A stretch of DNA of 64,000 nucleotides from Leptolyngbyaceae cyanobacterium clean351 (GTDB lineage Bacteria; Cyanobacteriota; Cyanobacteriia; DAIDHW01): positions 1-64,000 of the forward strand of contig DAIDHW010000008.1 of assembly GCA_027451865.1 (NCBI GenBank), given 5' to 3'. Position 1 is the first letter of the stretch. Each line of letters begins with the position of its first letter. The notes under the pieces are model-generated. The model was not told where the DNA came from and searched no databases. It was given only the letters and a program-made list of their open reading frames with translations. A program made the position numbers and the translations under genes. This document shows, piece after piece, positions 9,732 to 18,910 of the stretch.

Positions 9732-10739
9732 CTAGTCAGGCCAGTTAAGCCAGTCCTGGGGCCGTAGGAATGTTTCGTACAACTCCATTTCTGGGGTACC
9801 TGGGGCAGGATGGTAGTCGTACTCCCAACGCACTAAGGGGGGTAGGGACATTAGGATTGACTCGGTACGGCCGTTGGTTTGCAAACCAAATATAGTCCCC
9901 CGGTCATAGACCAGATTGAACTCTACGTAGCGCCCCCGGCGGTAAAGCTGGAATTGGCGCTCCCGGTCACCGTAGTCTAGGGTATGGCGGCGCTCAACAA
10001 TCGGCAGGTAGCTAGGCAAGAAAGCTCTGCCGCAGGATTGAATCAGGGCGAATAGACTTTCCCAATCTCGGTCCCCCACCTCCCCCACCTGGTGGCTGTA
10101 CTGGGCTGCAGCCCCCTGGGGACAAGGACCGTGGTAAAGCTCACCTAGACCATTTTGATAGTCGAAAAATATCCCCCCCACACCCCGGTTCTCCTGGCGA
10201 TGCTTGAGGTAAAAGTATTCGTCACACCAAAGCTTGAAGACAGGATAGTAGTCCGAGTGATGAAGGCTACAAGCTTCAGCCAGACAGGCATGGAAGTGGT
10301 GGGCATCAGCAGCGAAGGGATAGTAGGGGGTCAAGTCGGCACCCCCGCCGAACCACCAAACCGGGCCCGCCTCAAAATAGCGATAGTTAAGGTGCACAGT
10401 TGGCACGTAGGGATTGCGGGGGTGCAGCACCATGGAAGTCCCGGTCGCCATGAAAGCGTGTCCCTCAGCAGCCGGCCACTCGTTGAGGATGGAGGGAGGC
10501 AGCTTCTCTCCCCAAACCTCGGAAAAGTTGACCCCGGCCTGTTCAAAAATTCTCCCCTCCCGCAATACCCGGGAGCGGCCACCCCCCCCCTCAGGTCTTT
10601 CCCAGCTATCCTGACGGAATTGTGCTCCCCCGTCTAGAACTTCAAGGGCAGCGCAGATCTGGTCCTGGAGAGACTGCAGGAAACTTGTGGCCCGCAATCG
10701 CGAGTCTGGAGGGGGAGGGGTCAAGGAATTGGCGGCCAT
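9732..10739 (-). CDS. hemF: Aerobic coproporphyrinogen III oxidase
   Basis: HemF oxidatively decarboxylates coproporphyrinogen III to protoporphyrinogen IX with O2, a step in heme and chlorophyll synthesis, in the cytoplasm. The 335 residues carry the family blocks [74 protein letters not shown] and [18 protein letters not shown]. Length and start ([17 protein letters not shown]) are normal for cyanobacteria. An oxygen-dependent enzyme is in keeping with an oxygenic phototroph. It converges with the response regulator gene with a five-base gap, leaving no room for a separate terminator. Confidence 0.97.
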   Translation of the reverse strand: MAANSLTPPPPDSRLRATSFLQSLQDQICAALEVLDGGAQFRQDSWERPEGGGGRSRVLREGRIFEQAGVNFSEVWGEKLPPSILNEWPAAEGHAFMATGTSMVLHPRNPYVPTVHLNYRYFEAGPVWWFGGGADLTPYYPFAADAHHFHACLAEACSLHHSDYYPVFKLWCDEYFYLKHRQENRGVGGIFFDYQNGLGELYHGPCPQGAAAQYSHQVGEVGDRDWESLFALIQSCGRAFLPSYLPIVERRHTLDYGDRERQFQLYRRGRYVEFNLVYDRGTIFGLQTNGRTESILMSLPPLVRWEYDYHPAPGTPEMELYETFLRPQDWLNWPD

Positions 10740-10952
10740 AGGATGCGGGAAGGTAAAAGGTCAGAGTACGCAGGGGGTGTAAAAGCCTGGCAGTCCTCCT
10801 GAAGAGCCACCTAACCGGGAACAGGCTCGAGTAGAGGTAAAACTATGACTTTACTCATCAGGGCCGAACCAAGGAGAACCAACACTGCCCACCCTTGCAG
10901 TCATCCATGATAGCCTGTAAGGGCAACACAGACTCCCCTTGCCGGCTGCCTA

Positions 10953-12098
10953 GTGGATCTACATCTGCTGTTTCCCTTCACCGACCGCTCAGTACCCACC
11001 TGGTCCGTGGAAGCTAGGCTGTTGCGCTGGTTAACGCTCCTGTGGGTAACCCTGGGTTTAGTGGTGCTCTATTCGGCCTCCTATCCGGTGGCGGCGGCAG
11101 ACCACGGGGATGGTCTTTACTTTTGCAAACGCCAGATCCTAGGGATTTTAGTAGGGCTAGTGGTTTTCAACACGGTTGTCCACACCAGTCTAGAACGCAC
11201 CCTCAAGATCTCCCCCTACCTATTCTTTGGCTGTTTGAGTTTACTGCTAGTCACCCTGGTGCCCCACCTGGGTACCCAGGTGAACGGGGCTGCTCGCTGG
11301 TTAGTTCTCGGCCCGGTGGAAATCCAGCCCTCCGAGTTGATCAAGCCCTTTTTACTCCTCCAGGGAGCCTGGCTATTTGGGCGGTGGCGCAGTCTAAACC
11401 CCTCGGCCATCCTGGTTTGGTTGGGATTGTTTGGGTTGATGCTGCTCGCGATTCTCATGCAGCCTAATCTTAGCAATACAGCCCTGTGCGGCATGACCCT
11501 GTGGTTGATTGCCCTGGGGGCTGGGTTACCTTTTACCTATCTGGGACTAACGGCCCTAAGTGGCATCTTGGTAGCCGGCTTAAGCATCAGTGTCAGGTCC
11601 TATCAGCGACGGCGGGTGATGTCTTTTCTTGACCCCTTTGCTGACCCGGAAGGGGATGGTTATCAATTGGTTCAAAGTCTTCTAGCGGTAGGTTCGGGGG
11701 GTCTGTGGGGCAGCGGCTTTGGCTTGTCGGCCCAGAAGTTGTTTTATCTGCCCATTCAGTATACGGACTTTATTTTCGCCGTCTTTGCGGAGGAATTTGG
11801 CCTGTTAGGTTGCCTGGCGCTGTTGGTATTTTTAGTTGCCTACGCCACCCTCTGTCTGCGGATTGCCCTGCGGTCTCAACAACTAGTCCATCGCCTGATT
11901 ACCCTGGGAGGTATGGTGCTGCTGGTGGGTCAGGCTTTACTGAATATTGGGGTAGCTACGGGGGCTTTACCAACTACTGGTTTGCCCTTTCCCCTATTCA
12001 GCTACGGCATCAATTCCGTGGTGTCTAGTTTAATGATTGCCGGGTTGATCGTCAGAGTGGCTCGTGAGTCTAGCTTGATGAAAACCAAGGCGAGCTAG
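10953..12098 (+). CDS. ftsW: Cell division protein FtsW (SEDS glycosyltransferase)
   Basis: A 381-residue polytopic protein of the SEDS family. Members polymerise lipid II into glycan strands, and FtsW does so at the division septum with its class B PBP partner. The sequence has about ten hydrophobic helices and the family segments GAARWLVLGPVEIQPSELIKP, RRRVMSFLDPFADPEGDGYQ and FIFAVFAEEFGLLG. Near the C-terminus is GALPTTGLPFPLFSYGINSV, close to the SEDS consensus G-PTTGLPLPFxSYGGSS. The start is a GTG with no obvious Shine-Dalgarno sequence. Its N-terminus (SVEARLLRWLTLLW) matches cyanobacterial FtsW as I recall it. RodA is the alternative. Confidence 0.9.
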   Translation: MDLHLLFPFTDRSVPTWSVEARLLRWLTLLWVTLGLVVLYSASYPVAAADHGDGLYFCKRQILGILVGLVVFNTVVHTSLERTLKISPYLFFGCLSLLLVTLVPHLGTQVNGAARWLVLGPVEIQPSELIKPFLLLQGAWLFGRWRSLNPSAILVWLGLFGLMLLAILMQPNLSNTALCGMTLWLIALGAGLPFTYLGLTALSGILVAGLSISVRSYQRRRVMSFLDPFADPEGDGYQLVQSLLAVGSGGLWGSGFGLSAQKLFYLPIQYTDFIFAVFAEEFGLLGCLALLVFLVAYATLCLRIALRSQQLVHRLITLGGMVLLVGQALLNIGVATGALPTTGLPFPLFSYGINSVVSSLMIAGLIVRVARESSLMKTKAS

Positions 12099-12244
12099 CT
12101 AGACCTAGACAAACCCTGGGCGGTCAAATCAGCCGGGTGCCTCCCTTGTGTTACCATGACGGGTGTAGTATGGTGCCGGTGCGGCTCTCTAAGCTAGTCC
12201 CGGGCGGTTGTCAAATTTCGACAAGTTCAATTGAGGTTGACTCT

Positions 12245-12562
12245 ATGGAGTTTGAAGCGTTGCTGTTGGGCATGGAACCACTAACCGCTGTGGCCATCGG
12301 TGTGGGTTCTCTAGTGATCACACCCCTGGTAAAAGCGGTACAGACTTTTAACGATGAGCACGCCGACTTGAGAGAATCCCTAGCCGAGTCTGCCCGGGTT
12401 ACTGCCAAGAATGGCCTGATCTTGGCCCTAGACACGGTGGAAAAAACCCAGACCTTTTGGGCAGAAACCGGGGAGTCATTCCAGGACCTGCTAGCCGAGG
12501 CTGCCCGGGAACGTAAGGTCCGGGCCCATGCCCCCGTCCAAGAAGTCAAAATTGAGGTCTAG
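12245..12562 (+). CDS. Small membrane-associated protein, DUF5132-like
   Basis: I choose the ATG at 12245, preceded by GAGG, over a longer frame starting at 12137 whose extra 36 residues look non-coding. The resulting 105 residues begin MEFEALLLGMEPLTAVAIGVG, with one hydrophobic helix (about 12-30). An amphipathic region follows with KTQTFWAETGESFQDLLAEA. The pattern of short hydrophobic start plus acidic WAETGExFxDLxAEA is like DUF5132 proteins (recall, moderate). The function is unknown. It lies 21 bases before the Ca2+/H+ antiporter gene on the same strand, so co-expression is likely. Confidence 0.7.
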   Translation: MEFEALLLGMEPLTAVAIGVGSLVITPLVKAVQTFNDEHADLRESLAESARVTAKNGLILALDTVEKTQTFWAETGESFQDLLAEAARERKVRAHAPVQEVKIEV

Positions 12563-12583
12563 CCCTTACCTGCGGGAGTTATT

Positions 12584-13660
12584 GTGTCCCTGAGTCAGAA
12601 GATTTTCCTGGGGCTGGCAGTGTTTATCCCCGTCTCCTTGGCTACCCACTGGTTCCACGTCCATCCGGTGTTGGGATTTGTCCTAGCAGGGTTAGGCATA
12701 GTCCCCCTGGCTGCCTGGATCGCTGGTTCGACCGAGGAGATTGCCACAGTCATCGGCCCCACCTTTGGTGGCCTGCTCAATGCCACCTTTGGCAATGCTA
12801 CCGAAATGATCATTGCCATCGTGGCCCTAAGCAATGGGCTTGTGAGCGTGGTGCAGGCGAGCATTGCTGGCTCTGTAATTGCCAACTTGCTTCTGGCTCT
12901 AGGTTTAGCGATTTTCTTGGGGGGCCTACGGTTTTCTGAGCAAAAGTTCCCGCCGGCCGTGGCCCGGATCAACGCCTCTTCTTTGACCTTAGCGGTGATC
13001 GTCCTATTTGCCCCTACAGCTATCCAAATTACCTCCCAGGGTTTAACCAGTGCCACCTTGCTCAACTTCTCCCACGTGGCGGCGGGGTTGTTGTTGCTCT
13101 TCTACGGCCTGATGCTTTTTTTCTCCCTGAAAACCCATCGCAGCATTTACCAGCTTGAGGAGATCGAAGCCGCCGCCGAGTCGCCCCCAGACCACCACCC
13201 AGTAAACCTAAAACTCCAGGTTGGTATCCTCCTTGGCTGCACCATAGTCCTGGTTTTTGTCTCTGAGACCCTGGTGTACAACCTGGAGCAGGCCATTGAT
13301 ACTTTGCACTTTACCGATCTGTTCACCGGCGTGATCCTAATCCCCATCTTCGGTGGGGTGGTGGAATACATCACTTGTATTAGTTTTGCCCTCAATAACA
13401 AGATGGAAGTGGCGGTTTCCGTGGCCATTGGTTCGAGCCTCCAAATTGCCCTGTTTATGGCCCCCGTCCTAGTCCTAGCCGGCTGGGTAATTGGTCAGCC
13501 CATGGGTTTAGACTTTAATCTGTTTGAGGTAATTGCCGTGGCCATGGCCGTAGTGATCACTAACTCCATCTCCACCGACGGCAACTGTAATTGGCTGGAG
13601 GGGACTCTGTTGTTAATTACCTACGCAGTCCTAGGGGTAGCCTTCTATGTCCATCCTTAA
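12584..13660 (+). CDS. cax: Ca2+/H+ antiporter (CaCA family, Cax type)
   Basis: A 358-residue membrane antiporter expected to expel or store Ca2+ in exchange for protons. The two inverted alpha-repeats are clear. The first has NATFGNATEMIIAIVAL (about residue 65) and the second GGVVEYITCISFALNNKMEVAVSV (about 260). Both carry the acidic residue used for cation binding. An acidic loop (EEIEAAAESPPDHH) links the halves. The start is a GTG at 12584 with GGGAG about eight bases upstream. About eleven hydrophobic helices fit the family. It follows the small DUF5132-like gene and is six bases before a binding-protein gene. Confidence 0.93.
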   Translation: MSLSQKIFLGLAVFIPVSLATHWFHVHPVLGFVLAGLGIVPLAAWIAGSTEEIATVIGPTFGGLLNATFGNATEMIIAIVALSNGLVSVVQASIAGSVIANLLLALGLAIFLGGLRFSEQKFPPAVARINASSLTLAVIVLFAPTAIQITSQGLTSATLLNFSHVAAGLLLLFYGLMLFFSLKTHRSIYQLEEIEAAAESPPDHHPVNLKLQVGILLGCTIVLVFVSETLVYNLEQAIDTLHFTDLFTGVILIPIFGGVVEYITCISFALNNKMEVAVSVAIGSSLQIALFMAPVLVLAGWVIGQPMGLDFNLFEVIAVAMAVVITNSISTDGNCNWLEGTLLLITYAVLGVAFYVHP

Positions 13661-13666
13661 GGGGCA

Positions 13667-14950
13667 ATGAGGAGAATCTCCCGCTGGGGGCGACTGGTTA
13701 TCTTAGGTAGCTTGGCTCTCCTGCTAAGTTGGCTGGTTGGCTGCAGCCAAAGCACCGCCCCCAAGCAGCAGATCGAGTTTTGGACGATGCAATTGCAGCC
13801 GGAGTTTACCAGCTACTTCGATCACCTGATTGCTGAATTTGAGCGGGCTCATCCTCCTGCCAAGGTCCACTGGGTAGATGTACCCTGGACAGCCATGGAA
13901 AGCAAGATCCTCACCGCTGTCTCCGCCGGTACGGCCCCGGACGTGGTGAACCTCAATCCGGATTTTGCTCTCCGGCTGGCGGGAGAGCATGCCTGGTTGA
14001 ACCTGGAAACCCAAGTAACCAAAGCTCAACAAGCCCTCTACCTACCAAAGATCTGGCAGGCGAGTACCCTAGATGGCCACACCTTCGGGTTGCCCTGGTA
14101 TCTAACTTCTCGGGTAACCATTTACAACCGGCAGATCCTCAAGCAGGCCAGCCTAGAACATCCCCCGGCCACCTACGCTGAACTAGCCGGGGTAGCTCGG
14201 CAGATCAAACAAAGGACCGGCAAGTATGCCTTCTTTATCACCTTTGTGACTGACGACTCGGCTGAAGTCCTAGAGTCTCTTGTCCAGATGGGGGTGCAGC
14301 TGCTAGACCCCCAGGGGAAGGCCGCCTTTACCACCCCCCAGGGGAAAGCCGCCTTCCAGTACTGGGTAGACCTTTATCGGCAGGGGCTCCTGCCCCCCGA
14401 GGTCCTCACCCAGGGTCATCGCCAGGCGGTAGAAATGTATCAGTCTGGGCAGACTGCTCTACTGGCCTCTGGTCCAGAGTTTCTCACTAGCATTGCCACC
14501 AATGCCCCCACCATTGCCCGGGTCTCGGGGGTTGCCCCCCAGATAAGCGGGCCCGGTGACAAGGTAAACGTAGCGGTTATGAACCTGGTTATCCCAGCCC
14601 AGACTCAGCAGGTTCAAACGGCCCTAGACTTTGCTCTGTTTGTAACCAATAACCCCAATCAGCTATCCTTTGCCCAGGCCGCTAACGTCTTGCCTTCCAC
14701 TAGGGAGGCCCTCAAGCAATACACCGCCGCCCTAGCCGGGATAAAGAACCCCACCCCCCTCCAGCAGGCTCGGGTAGTCAGTGCCGAGCAGCTCCCCCAG
14801 GCCGAGCCACTCCTGCCCGTCCGCCAGGACCTGCTAGTACTGCAACGGGCAATCTACGAGAATCTCCAGGCCGCCATGCTCGGTCAAAAGACCGTAGACC
14901 AAGCGCTCACCGACGCGGCCCAGGCCTGGGACAACCGCGATAACTCCTAG
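13667..14950 (+). CDS. Family 1 extracellular solute-binding lipoprotein (sugar ABC type)
   Basis: A 427-residue periplasmic binding protein. It has a lipoprotein signal ending in the lipobox LVGC (Cys25), then the type 1 solute-binding fold: FWTMQLQPEFTSYFDHLIAEFE, VDVPWTAMESKILTAVSAGTAPDVV and LPWYLTSRVTIYN. The family usually binds sugars or oligosaccharides for ABC import. No permease or ATPase gene is next to it, so the transporter must be elsewhere. It converges with malQ, an alpha-glucan enzyme, and the two genes share four bases (CTAG, 14947-14950) as their stop codons. A maltose- or glucoside-type ligand is a guess from that context only. Confidence 0.87.
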   Translation: MRRISRWGRLVILGSLALLLSWLVGCSQSTAPKQQIEFWTMQLQPEFTSYFDHLIAEFERAHPPAKVHWVDVPWTAMESKILTAVSAGTAPDVVNLNPDFALRLAGEHAWLNLETQVTKAQQALYLPKIWQASTLDGHTFGLPWYLTSRVTIYNRQILKQASLEHPPATYAELAGVARQIKQRTGKYAFFITFVTDDSAEVLESLVQMGVQLLDPQGKAAFTTPQGKAAFQYWVDLYRQGLLPPEVLTQGHRQAVEMYQSGQTALLASGPEFLTSIATNAPTIARVSGVAPQISGPGDKVNVAVMNLVIPAQTQQVQTALDFALFVTNNPNQLSFAQAANVLPSTREALKQYTAALAGIKNPTPLQQARVVSAEQLPQAEPLLPVRQDLLVLQRAIYENLQAAMLGQKTVDQALTDAAQAWDNRDNS

Positions 14951-16458
14951 GAGCTAGCAGCCCGCCCATAAATTTGGGTTAGATTGCGCAGCTGGTCTTT
15001 GATTTTCCCGGTGATGGCCTCCGCCCGGTAGCGCCAACGCCAATTTCCCTGGGCCGTACCCGGTAAGTTCATCCGGGCCTCGGCCCCCAAACCTAAAACG
15101 TCCTGGAGGGGGAATATCGCTTGTTTAGCTACCGAGCCCATGGCCAAACGTATCAGGTCCCAGGTGATCCCCGCGGGGCTGATGCCCCCTAGATAACTGA
15201 CCACTCGGTCTTTTTCCTCGTCCCCGAGGGCTTCAAACCAGCCCCGGGTGGTGTTATTGTCGTGGGTGCCGGTGTAGACAGTGGCAAAGTTGTGGTCGTA
15301 GTTGTGGGGCAGAAAGGGATTGTGGACATCTGACCCGAAGGCAAAGTGCAGTACCTTCATCCCCGGAAAGCCAAACTTATCCCGTAGGGCAACCACCTCC
15401 GGGGTAATCACACCTAAGTCCTCCGCCAGGATGGGCAGGTCTCCTAGCTGCCGGGATAGTTCTTGGAAAAACTCCACTCCCGGAGCCTCCATCCACTTGC
15501 CATTTACCGCCGTGGTTTCCCCTTGAGGCACCGCCCAGTAGGCTTCAAAGCCCCGGAAGTGGTCAATCCTAACCAGATCCACGTAGTCAAGCAAAGCCTT
15601 CTGGAAGCGATCAATCCACCAGGCAAACCCAGATTTGCGCAGATACTCCCAGTTATAGGTAGGATTGCCCCACAGTTGGCCATCATTACTGAAGTAGTCC
15701 GGGGGCACACCAGCCATCCAGAGGGGCTTGAGAGTCTCGGGGTCAAGGGAGAAGTTCTCCCGGTGAGACCAGACATCGGCGCTGTCGTAGGCCACGTAGA
15801 TCGGTATGTCACCGATGATCTGTACTCCCCGGGAATGGGCATAACGGCGCACGGACCGCCACTGACAAAGAAATTGGTACTGGAGAAACTGGTGATAGAG
15901 GATCGACGCCTCTAGGGACTGGGCGGCTCGGTGGAGGGCCTTGGGTTGGCGGCCGGCCAACTCCTCCGGCCACTCACTCCAACTGCTGTCCCCATGAGCC
16001 TCCTTCAGGGCCATGAACAGGGCGTAGTCATTTAGCCAGTCGGCCTTCTCTTGACAGAAATCAGCAAACTCCTGCCGCTGCTGAGGGGTGGCCTGAGTGA
16101 GGAAAGCCTGACAGGCCCGCTTCAGGAGGGGGATCTTCAGGTGCTGTACCCGGTGAAAATCCACCTGGTCCCGGTTTAATTCCCCTAAGGGCTTGAGGTC
16201 CTCAGGGGCCAAAAGACCCTGGTCTTGCAGCCATTCTAGACTGATCAGCAGGGGGTTACCCGCCATGGCCGAGTAACTCATGTAGGGAGAGTCACCAAAA
16301 CCGGTCGGACCAAGGGGCAACACCTGCCACAATCCCTGGTTAGTGTCCGCCAGGAAATCGACAAACTCGTAGGCCGCGGGCCCTAGTTCCCCAATGCCCC
16401 CGGGGCCGGGAAGGGAGGTGGGGTGAAGGAGAATGCCGCTAGAGCGCCGAAAGGCCAT
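14947..16458 (-). CDS. malQ: 4-alpha-glucanotransferase (amylomaltase)
   Basis: MalQ transfers alpha-1,4-glucan segments between oligosaccharides and works in glycogen breakdown in the cytoplasm. The 503 residues form a family 77 glycoside hydrolase barrel. The nucleophile region is LVRIDHFRGFEAYW, the acid/base region ILAEDLGVITPEV, and the third catalytic Asp lies in YTGTHDNNTTRGW. The start MAFRRSSGILLHPTSLPGPGG is typical. It stands alone on the minus strand after the convergent binding-protein gene. Upstream, 55 bases separate it from hemJ. Confidence 0.96.
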   Translation of the reverse strand: MAFRRSSGILLHPTSLPGPGGIGELGPAAYEFVDFLADTNQGLWQVLPLGPTGFGDSPYMSYSAMAGNPLLISLEWLQDQGLLAPEDLKPLGELNRDQVDFHRVQHLKIPLLKRACQAFLTQATPQQRQEFADFCQEKADWLNDYALFMALKEAHGDSSWSEWPEELAGRQPKALHRAAQSLEASILYHQFLQYQFLCQWRSVRRYAHSRGVQIIGDIPIYVAYDSADVWSHRENFSLDPETLKPLWMAGVPPDYFSNDGQLWGNPTYNWEYLRKSGFAWWIDRFQKALLDYVDLVRIDHFRGFEAYWAVPQGETTAVNGKWMEAPGVEFFQELSRQLGDLPILAEDLGVITPEVVALRDKFGFPGMKVLHFAFGSDVHNPFLPHNYDHNFATVYTGTHDNNTTRGWFEALGDEEKDRVVSYLGGISPAGITWDLIRLAMGSVAKQAIFPLQDVLGLGAEARMNLPGTAQGNWRWRYRAEAITGKIKDQLRNLTQIYGRAASS

Positions 16459-16513
16459 GGAGTTTAGTACCCATAAAAAAATCTAGTTTGCCGTCGAATT
16501 TCCTGGACAATTA

Positions 16514-17080
16514 TCAACTGCCAAGCGCCTTCTGTTGGTCCAACCGCCGCTTACGGGCGTACAGTTGCAGGGTGGCGATCATTGCTACCACCATTGCCAC
16601 CACTACCCAGGCCGTCCAGCTAGTGGGCAGGTCATTCTTAAACACCGCCAACATCACTACCACCACAAAAAGTACCGTGGGCACTTCGTTGAACCAGCGA
16701 AACTGTTGGCCGGAGATCTGGCAGGTACCGGCTGCCAACTGGGTCATTACCCACCCACACAAGACGTGGTAAGCCACAAGGAGGGCTACTAGGGCGAGTT
16801 TTATGTGCAACCAGGGTTCCTGGAGTAACTCCGGGCTCAGCGCCACCAAGCCCGCCGCCATGGCCAAGGCCAGGACCATGGCGGGGGTCATGATGATCCG
16901 ATAGAGACGTTTTTCCATAATCTGGTACTGCCCCTGGAGGATGCTCCGGGCTGGTTCCGGCTTCTCCCTGGCTTCAGCGTGGTAGACAAATAGCCGGGGC
17001 AGGTAGAACACCCCGGCAAACCAAGCTACAACACCGACAATATGAAAGGCTTTTAGCCAAAGGTAGGTCATGGGAAGCAT
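16514..17080 (-). CDS. hemJ: Protoporphyrinogen IX oxidase HemJ
   Basis: HemJ is the cyanobacterial type of protoporphyrinogen oxidase, a membrane protein that makes protoporphyrin IX. The 188 residues hold four to five hydrophobic helices with the family signatures WLKAFHIVGVVAWFAGVFYLPRLFVYH (conserved His and Arg), MEKRLYRIIMTPAM and WLHIKLALV. The C-terminus is basic (YARKRRLDQQ). The ATG at 17080 is used; an ATG three codons later is equally possible. Together with hemF, two successive steps of tetrapyrrole synthesis lie in this window. A DUF2811 gene is 24 bases upstream on the same strand. Confidence 0.9.
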   Translation of the reverse strand: MLPMTYLWLKAFHIVGVVAWFAGVFYLPRLFVYHAEAREKPEPARSILQGQYQIMEKRLYRIIMTPAMVLALAMAAGLVALSPELLQEPWLHIKLALVALLVAYHVLCGWVMTQLAAGTCQISGQQFRWFNEVPTVLFVVVVMLAVFKNDLPTSWTAWVVVAMVVAMIATLQLYARKRRLDQQKALGS

Positions 17081-17104
17081 CAGGCACAGATGAGGAAGGG
17101 CGAT

Positions 17105-17305
17105 TTAGGCTGGGTACTTGAATAGAGTATCCAGATAAACCCGGGAGGCGCGGTGGTCTCCCTTCCCATTCTGCAACAAAAACAGGGACAAGGCGGCGGT
17201 AAAAACCCGGTCTTGGTCCCAGTCGGGGTGGGTTTCGAGGTAGTTAGTCAGGGATTCGTGGAGGACTTCGGGAATCTCTGCGAGGATGCTGACGGTTGCT
17301 TGCAT
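17105..17305 (-). CDS. DUF2811 small protein
   Basis: A 66-residue protein that matches the cyanobacterial DUF2811 family as I recall it. Characteristic segments are SILAEIPEVLHESLTNYLETHP, DWDQDRVFTAALSLFLLQNG and RVYLDTLFKYP. It appears soluble and mostly helical, with no cysteines. The function is unknown. The shape (short, one conserved alpha-helical unit starting with a strand) is like ribbon-helix-helix proteins, which is only an impression. It is followed after 24 bases by hemJ and is likely on the same transcript. Confidence 0.88.
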   Translation of the reverse strand: MQATVSILAEIPEVLHESLTNYLETHPDWDQDRVFTAALSLFLLQNGKGDHRASRVYLDTLFKYPA

Positions 17306-17844
17306 GGTCGGTGGTCCCGTGGATGAATGTGGGGTAGGACAGGAGATAAGGCCCCTGACTCCCCGGCTCGAGGTGAGGTCATCCCCCCAAGTGCGTCTAA
17401 AGATTGTGCGCCAAGGGGGGGTGGGTTTGTCAATGCTGCGAAGTGTTAAGCTCGCCCCCTACAGCAAAATTCCCCAACGAAGAATCAGGCTTTTGCGGGA
17501 TTTTCTGTTACATAACTTCATGAAGTCAAGGGGCCGAAGCCCTAATTTAGCCCCAAAAATAATCCCCAAGTCCGCCCCCGAGGTTCGACAGGGTGGCAGC
17601 CGACCTGGGGAAAACCTGGGGAAAACCTGGGGAAAGAGAGGGCAAAATGATAAGAATTAAAATTGTCATGATTTCCCGGTCTAGGTACCTGGCAAGCTGC
17701 CAAGTTAGGTTCTATACAAAACTTCAAACTCACCACAGCCAAACAGGTTACCGGCCAATGGCATGATATTGGTATTAAAACGCCTTAATCCCAGGGCTTA
17801 GCCATGGCAGTTGGCAGTCCCTTTAGTCAAAGATAAGGAGAATT
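17306..17844. other. Long intergenic region upstream of psbV
   Basis: No gene is visible in these 539 bases between the divergent DUF2811 and psbV genes. It holds a perfect 12-base palindrome (acttcatgaagt, around 17515-17526), an 11-base tandem repeat (17604-17635) and AT-rich stretches near 17648-17670 and 17765-17785 that could be promoters. A strong ribosome-binding site (aaggag) stands just before the psbV ATG. The size suggests regulatory sequence for both directions. The 124-codon plus-strand frame at 17286-17660 has no family features and I do not accept it. Confidence 0.5.
17604..17635. repeat. 11-base tandem repeat (about 2.9 copies)
   Basis: The unit cctggggaaaa is repeated head to tail at 17604-17614, 17615-17625 and 17626-17635 (the last copy lacks one base). 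The copies are identical. The repeat lies about 210 bases upstream of the psbV start. It could be a binding site array or a slippage product; nothing here decides. Confidence 0.85.
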
Positions 17845-18336
17845 ATGCTCAGAAAATCCCTCTGGATTGGGGTGGTGACAATGTTTCTGGCTCTGCAGAC
17901 CCTGGTAGGTCGGGCTTGGGCCTCAGACCTGGACCCCCTCACCCGGACTGTGCCCGCTAATGACCAAGGCCAGACTCTGGTCCTGAGTCTTCAACAAGTC
18001 AAACAAGGCAAACGTCTGTTCAACTACGCCTGCGCCCAGTGCCATGCGGGGGGAGTCACCAAAACTGACCCCAATATTGGCCTTGACCCGGAAGCTTTAT
18101 CTCTTGCCACTCCGCGGCGGGATAATATTCAGGCCCTGGTCAACTACATGGAAAACCCTACCACCTACGACGGGATGACCTCGATCGCCGAATTACACCC
18201 GAGCCTAAAAAGTACTGATATTTTCCCCAAGATGCGCAATTTGACCCAAGATGACTTGGTAGCAATTGCCGGTCATATTCTCCTGCAACCTAAGGTGGTT
18301 GGCGAACAATGGGGGGGAGGCAAAGTTTACCGTTAA
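17845..18336 (+). CDS. psbV: Photosystem II cytochrome c550
   Basis: PsbV is a lumenal extrinsic subunit of photosystem II that stabilises the manganese cluster and its chloride and calcium. The 163 residues start with a signal peptide ending AWA (about residue 26), then mature ASDLDPLTRTVPAND. The single heme site is CAQCH (about 57-67 of the precursor). The expected distal histidine is in IAELHPSLKS. The C-terminus (VVGEQWGGGKVYR) is typical of the family. A good Shine-Dalgarno sequence (aaggag) precedes the ATG. It is followed after 19 bases by its paralogue psbV2 and then petJ, so the three lumenal cytochromes are probably co-expressed. Confidence 0.97.
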   Translation: MLRKSLWIGVVTMFLALQTLVGRAWASDLDPLTRTVPANDQGQTLVLSLQQVKQGKRLFNYACAQCHAGGVTKTDPNIGLDPEALSLATPRRDNIQALVNYMENPTTYDGMTSIAELHPSLKSTDIFPKMRNLTQDDLVAIAGHILLQPKVVGEQWGGGKVYR

Positions 18337-18355
18337 TTACTCTCCCGGGAGGGGT

Positions 18356-18829
18356 ATGTTCCTAAGACTTTTGACCTGGTTAATGGTGTTTAGCCTAGGC
18401 GTAGTTCCTTGGGCCTGGGCTGAGAACGTAGATGCTTACGTGAGTCACTACCTTCACGTGCGTGAGCCCATTTCCCTGGCTAAAGATGCCGCCGGTCATC
18501 TTCAGGAATTTACCCCGGAGGATATTTCCCGAGGCAAAAGCGCCTTTGAGGGCAGCTGCAAGACCTGCCACGTGGGGGGGGCGACCTTACCGAACCCTCT
18601 GGTTTCTCTGGCTTTGGCTGACCTCCAAGGGGCCACCCCTCCCCGGGATAACATTGACGCCTTGGTAGCCTACATCCGAGCTCCCCGTACCTACGACGGC
18701 ACTGAGGTAATGGACTGGTGCCGTCAAGTCCCCCCCTCTTGGATGAATCAACAACAGGCTGAAAATCTGGCCGCCTTCGTCCTGACGGCAGCCCAGAAAG
18801 CCCCCGGCTGGGGCAGCAAATCATTCTAG
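18356..18829 (+). CDS. psbV2: Cytochrome c550-like protein PsbV2
   Basis: A 157-residue paralogue of PsbV. The ATG at 18356, preceded by gggagggg, gives a clean signal peptide (MFLRLLTWLMVFSLGVVPWAWA) and a mature start ENVDAY. The longer frame from 18266 overlaps psbV and is rejected. The heme motif is CKTCH (His at mature position 50). The segment that carries the distal histidine in PsbV (YDGMTSIAELHPS) is replaced by YDGTEVMDWCRQVPPSW, with Cys at mature position 100. The T. elongatus PsbV2 crystal structure, as I recall it, has a His/Cys-ligated heme with a Cys at nearly this position. The role of PsbV2 is not settled. Confidence 0.92.
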   Translation: MFLRLLTWLMVFSLGVVPWAWAENVDAYVSHYLHVREPISLAKDAAGHLQEFTPEDISRGKSAFEGSCKTCHVGGATLPNPLVSLALADLQGATPPRDNIDALVAYIRAPRTYDGTEVMDWCRQVPPSWMNQQQAENLAAFVLTAAQKAPGWGSKSF

Positions 18830-18910
18830 AATAGGAAGGGGATTCAGGTTAGGAGGCTTAGCCGAATCCTCATCCAGCCTAATTCTGCTCTTAACTCCAG
18901 GAGAACACCC

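Noticed and set aside
10155-10637. 160-codon frame antisense to hemF
   Set aside because: It lies wholly within a conserved gene on the other strand and shows no domain; it is a shadow of GC-rich coding DNA.
15463-15915. 150-codon frame antisense to malQ
   Set aside because: Same reason: it mirrors the codons of a well-conserved enzyme gene.
18266-18355. Longer N-terminus for psbV2 starting inside psbV
   Set aside because: The ATG at 18356 has a good ribosome-binding site and gives a clean signal peptide; the longer frame would bury it.
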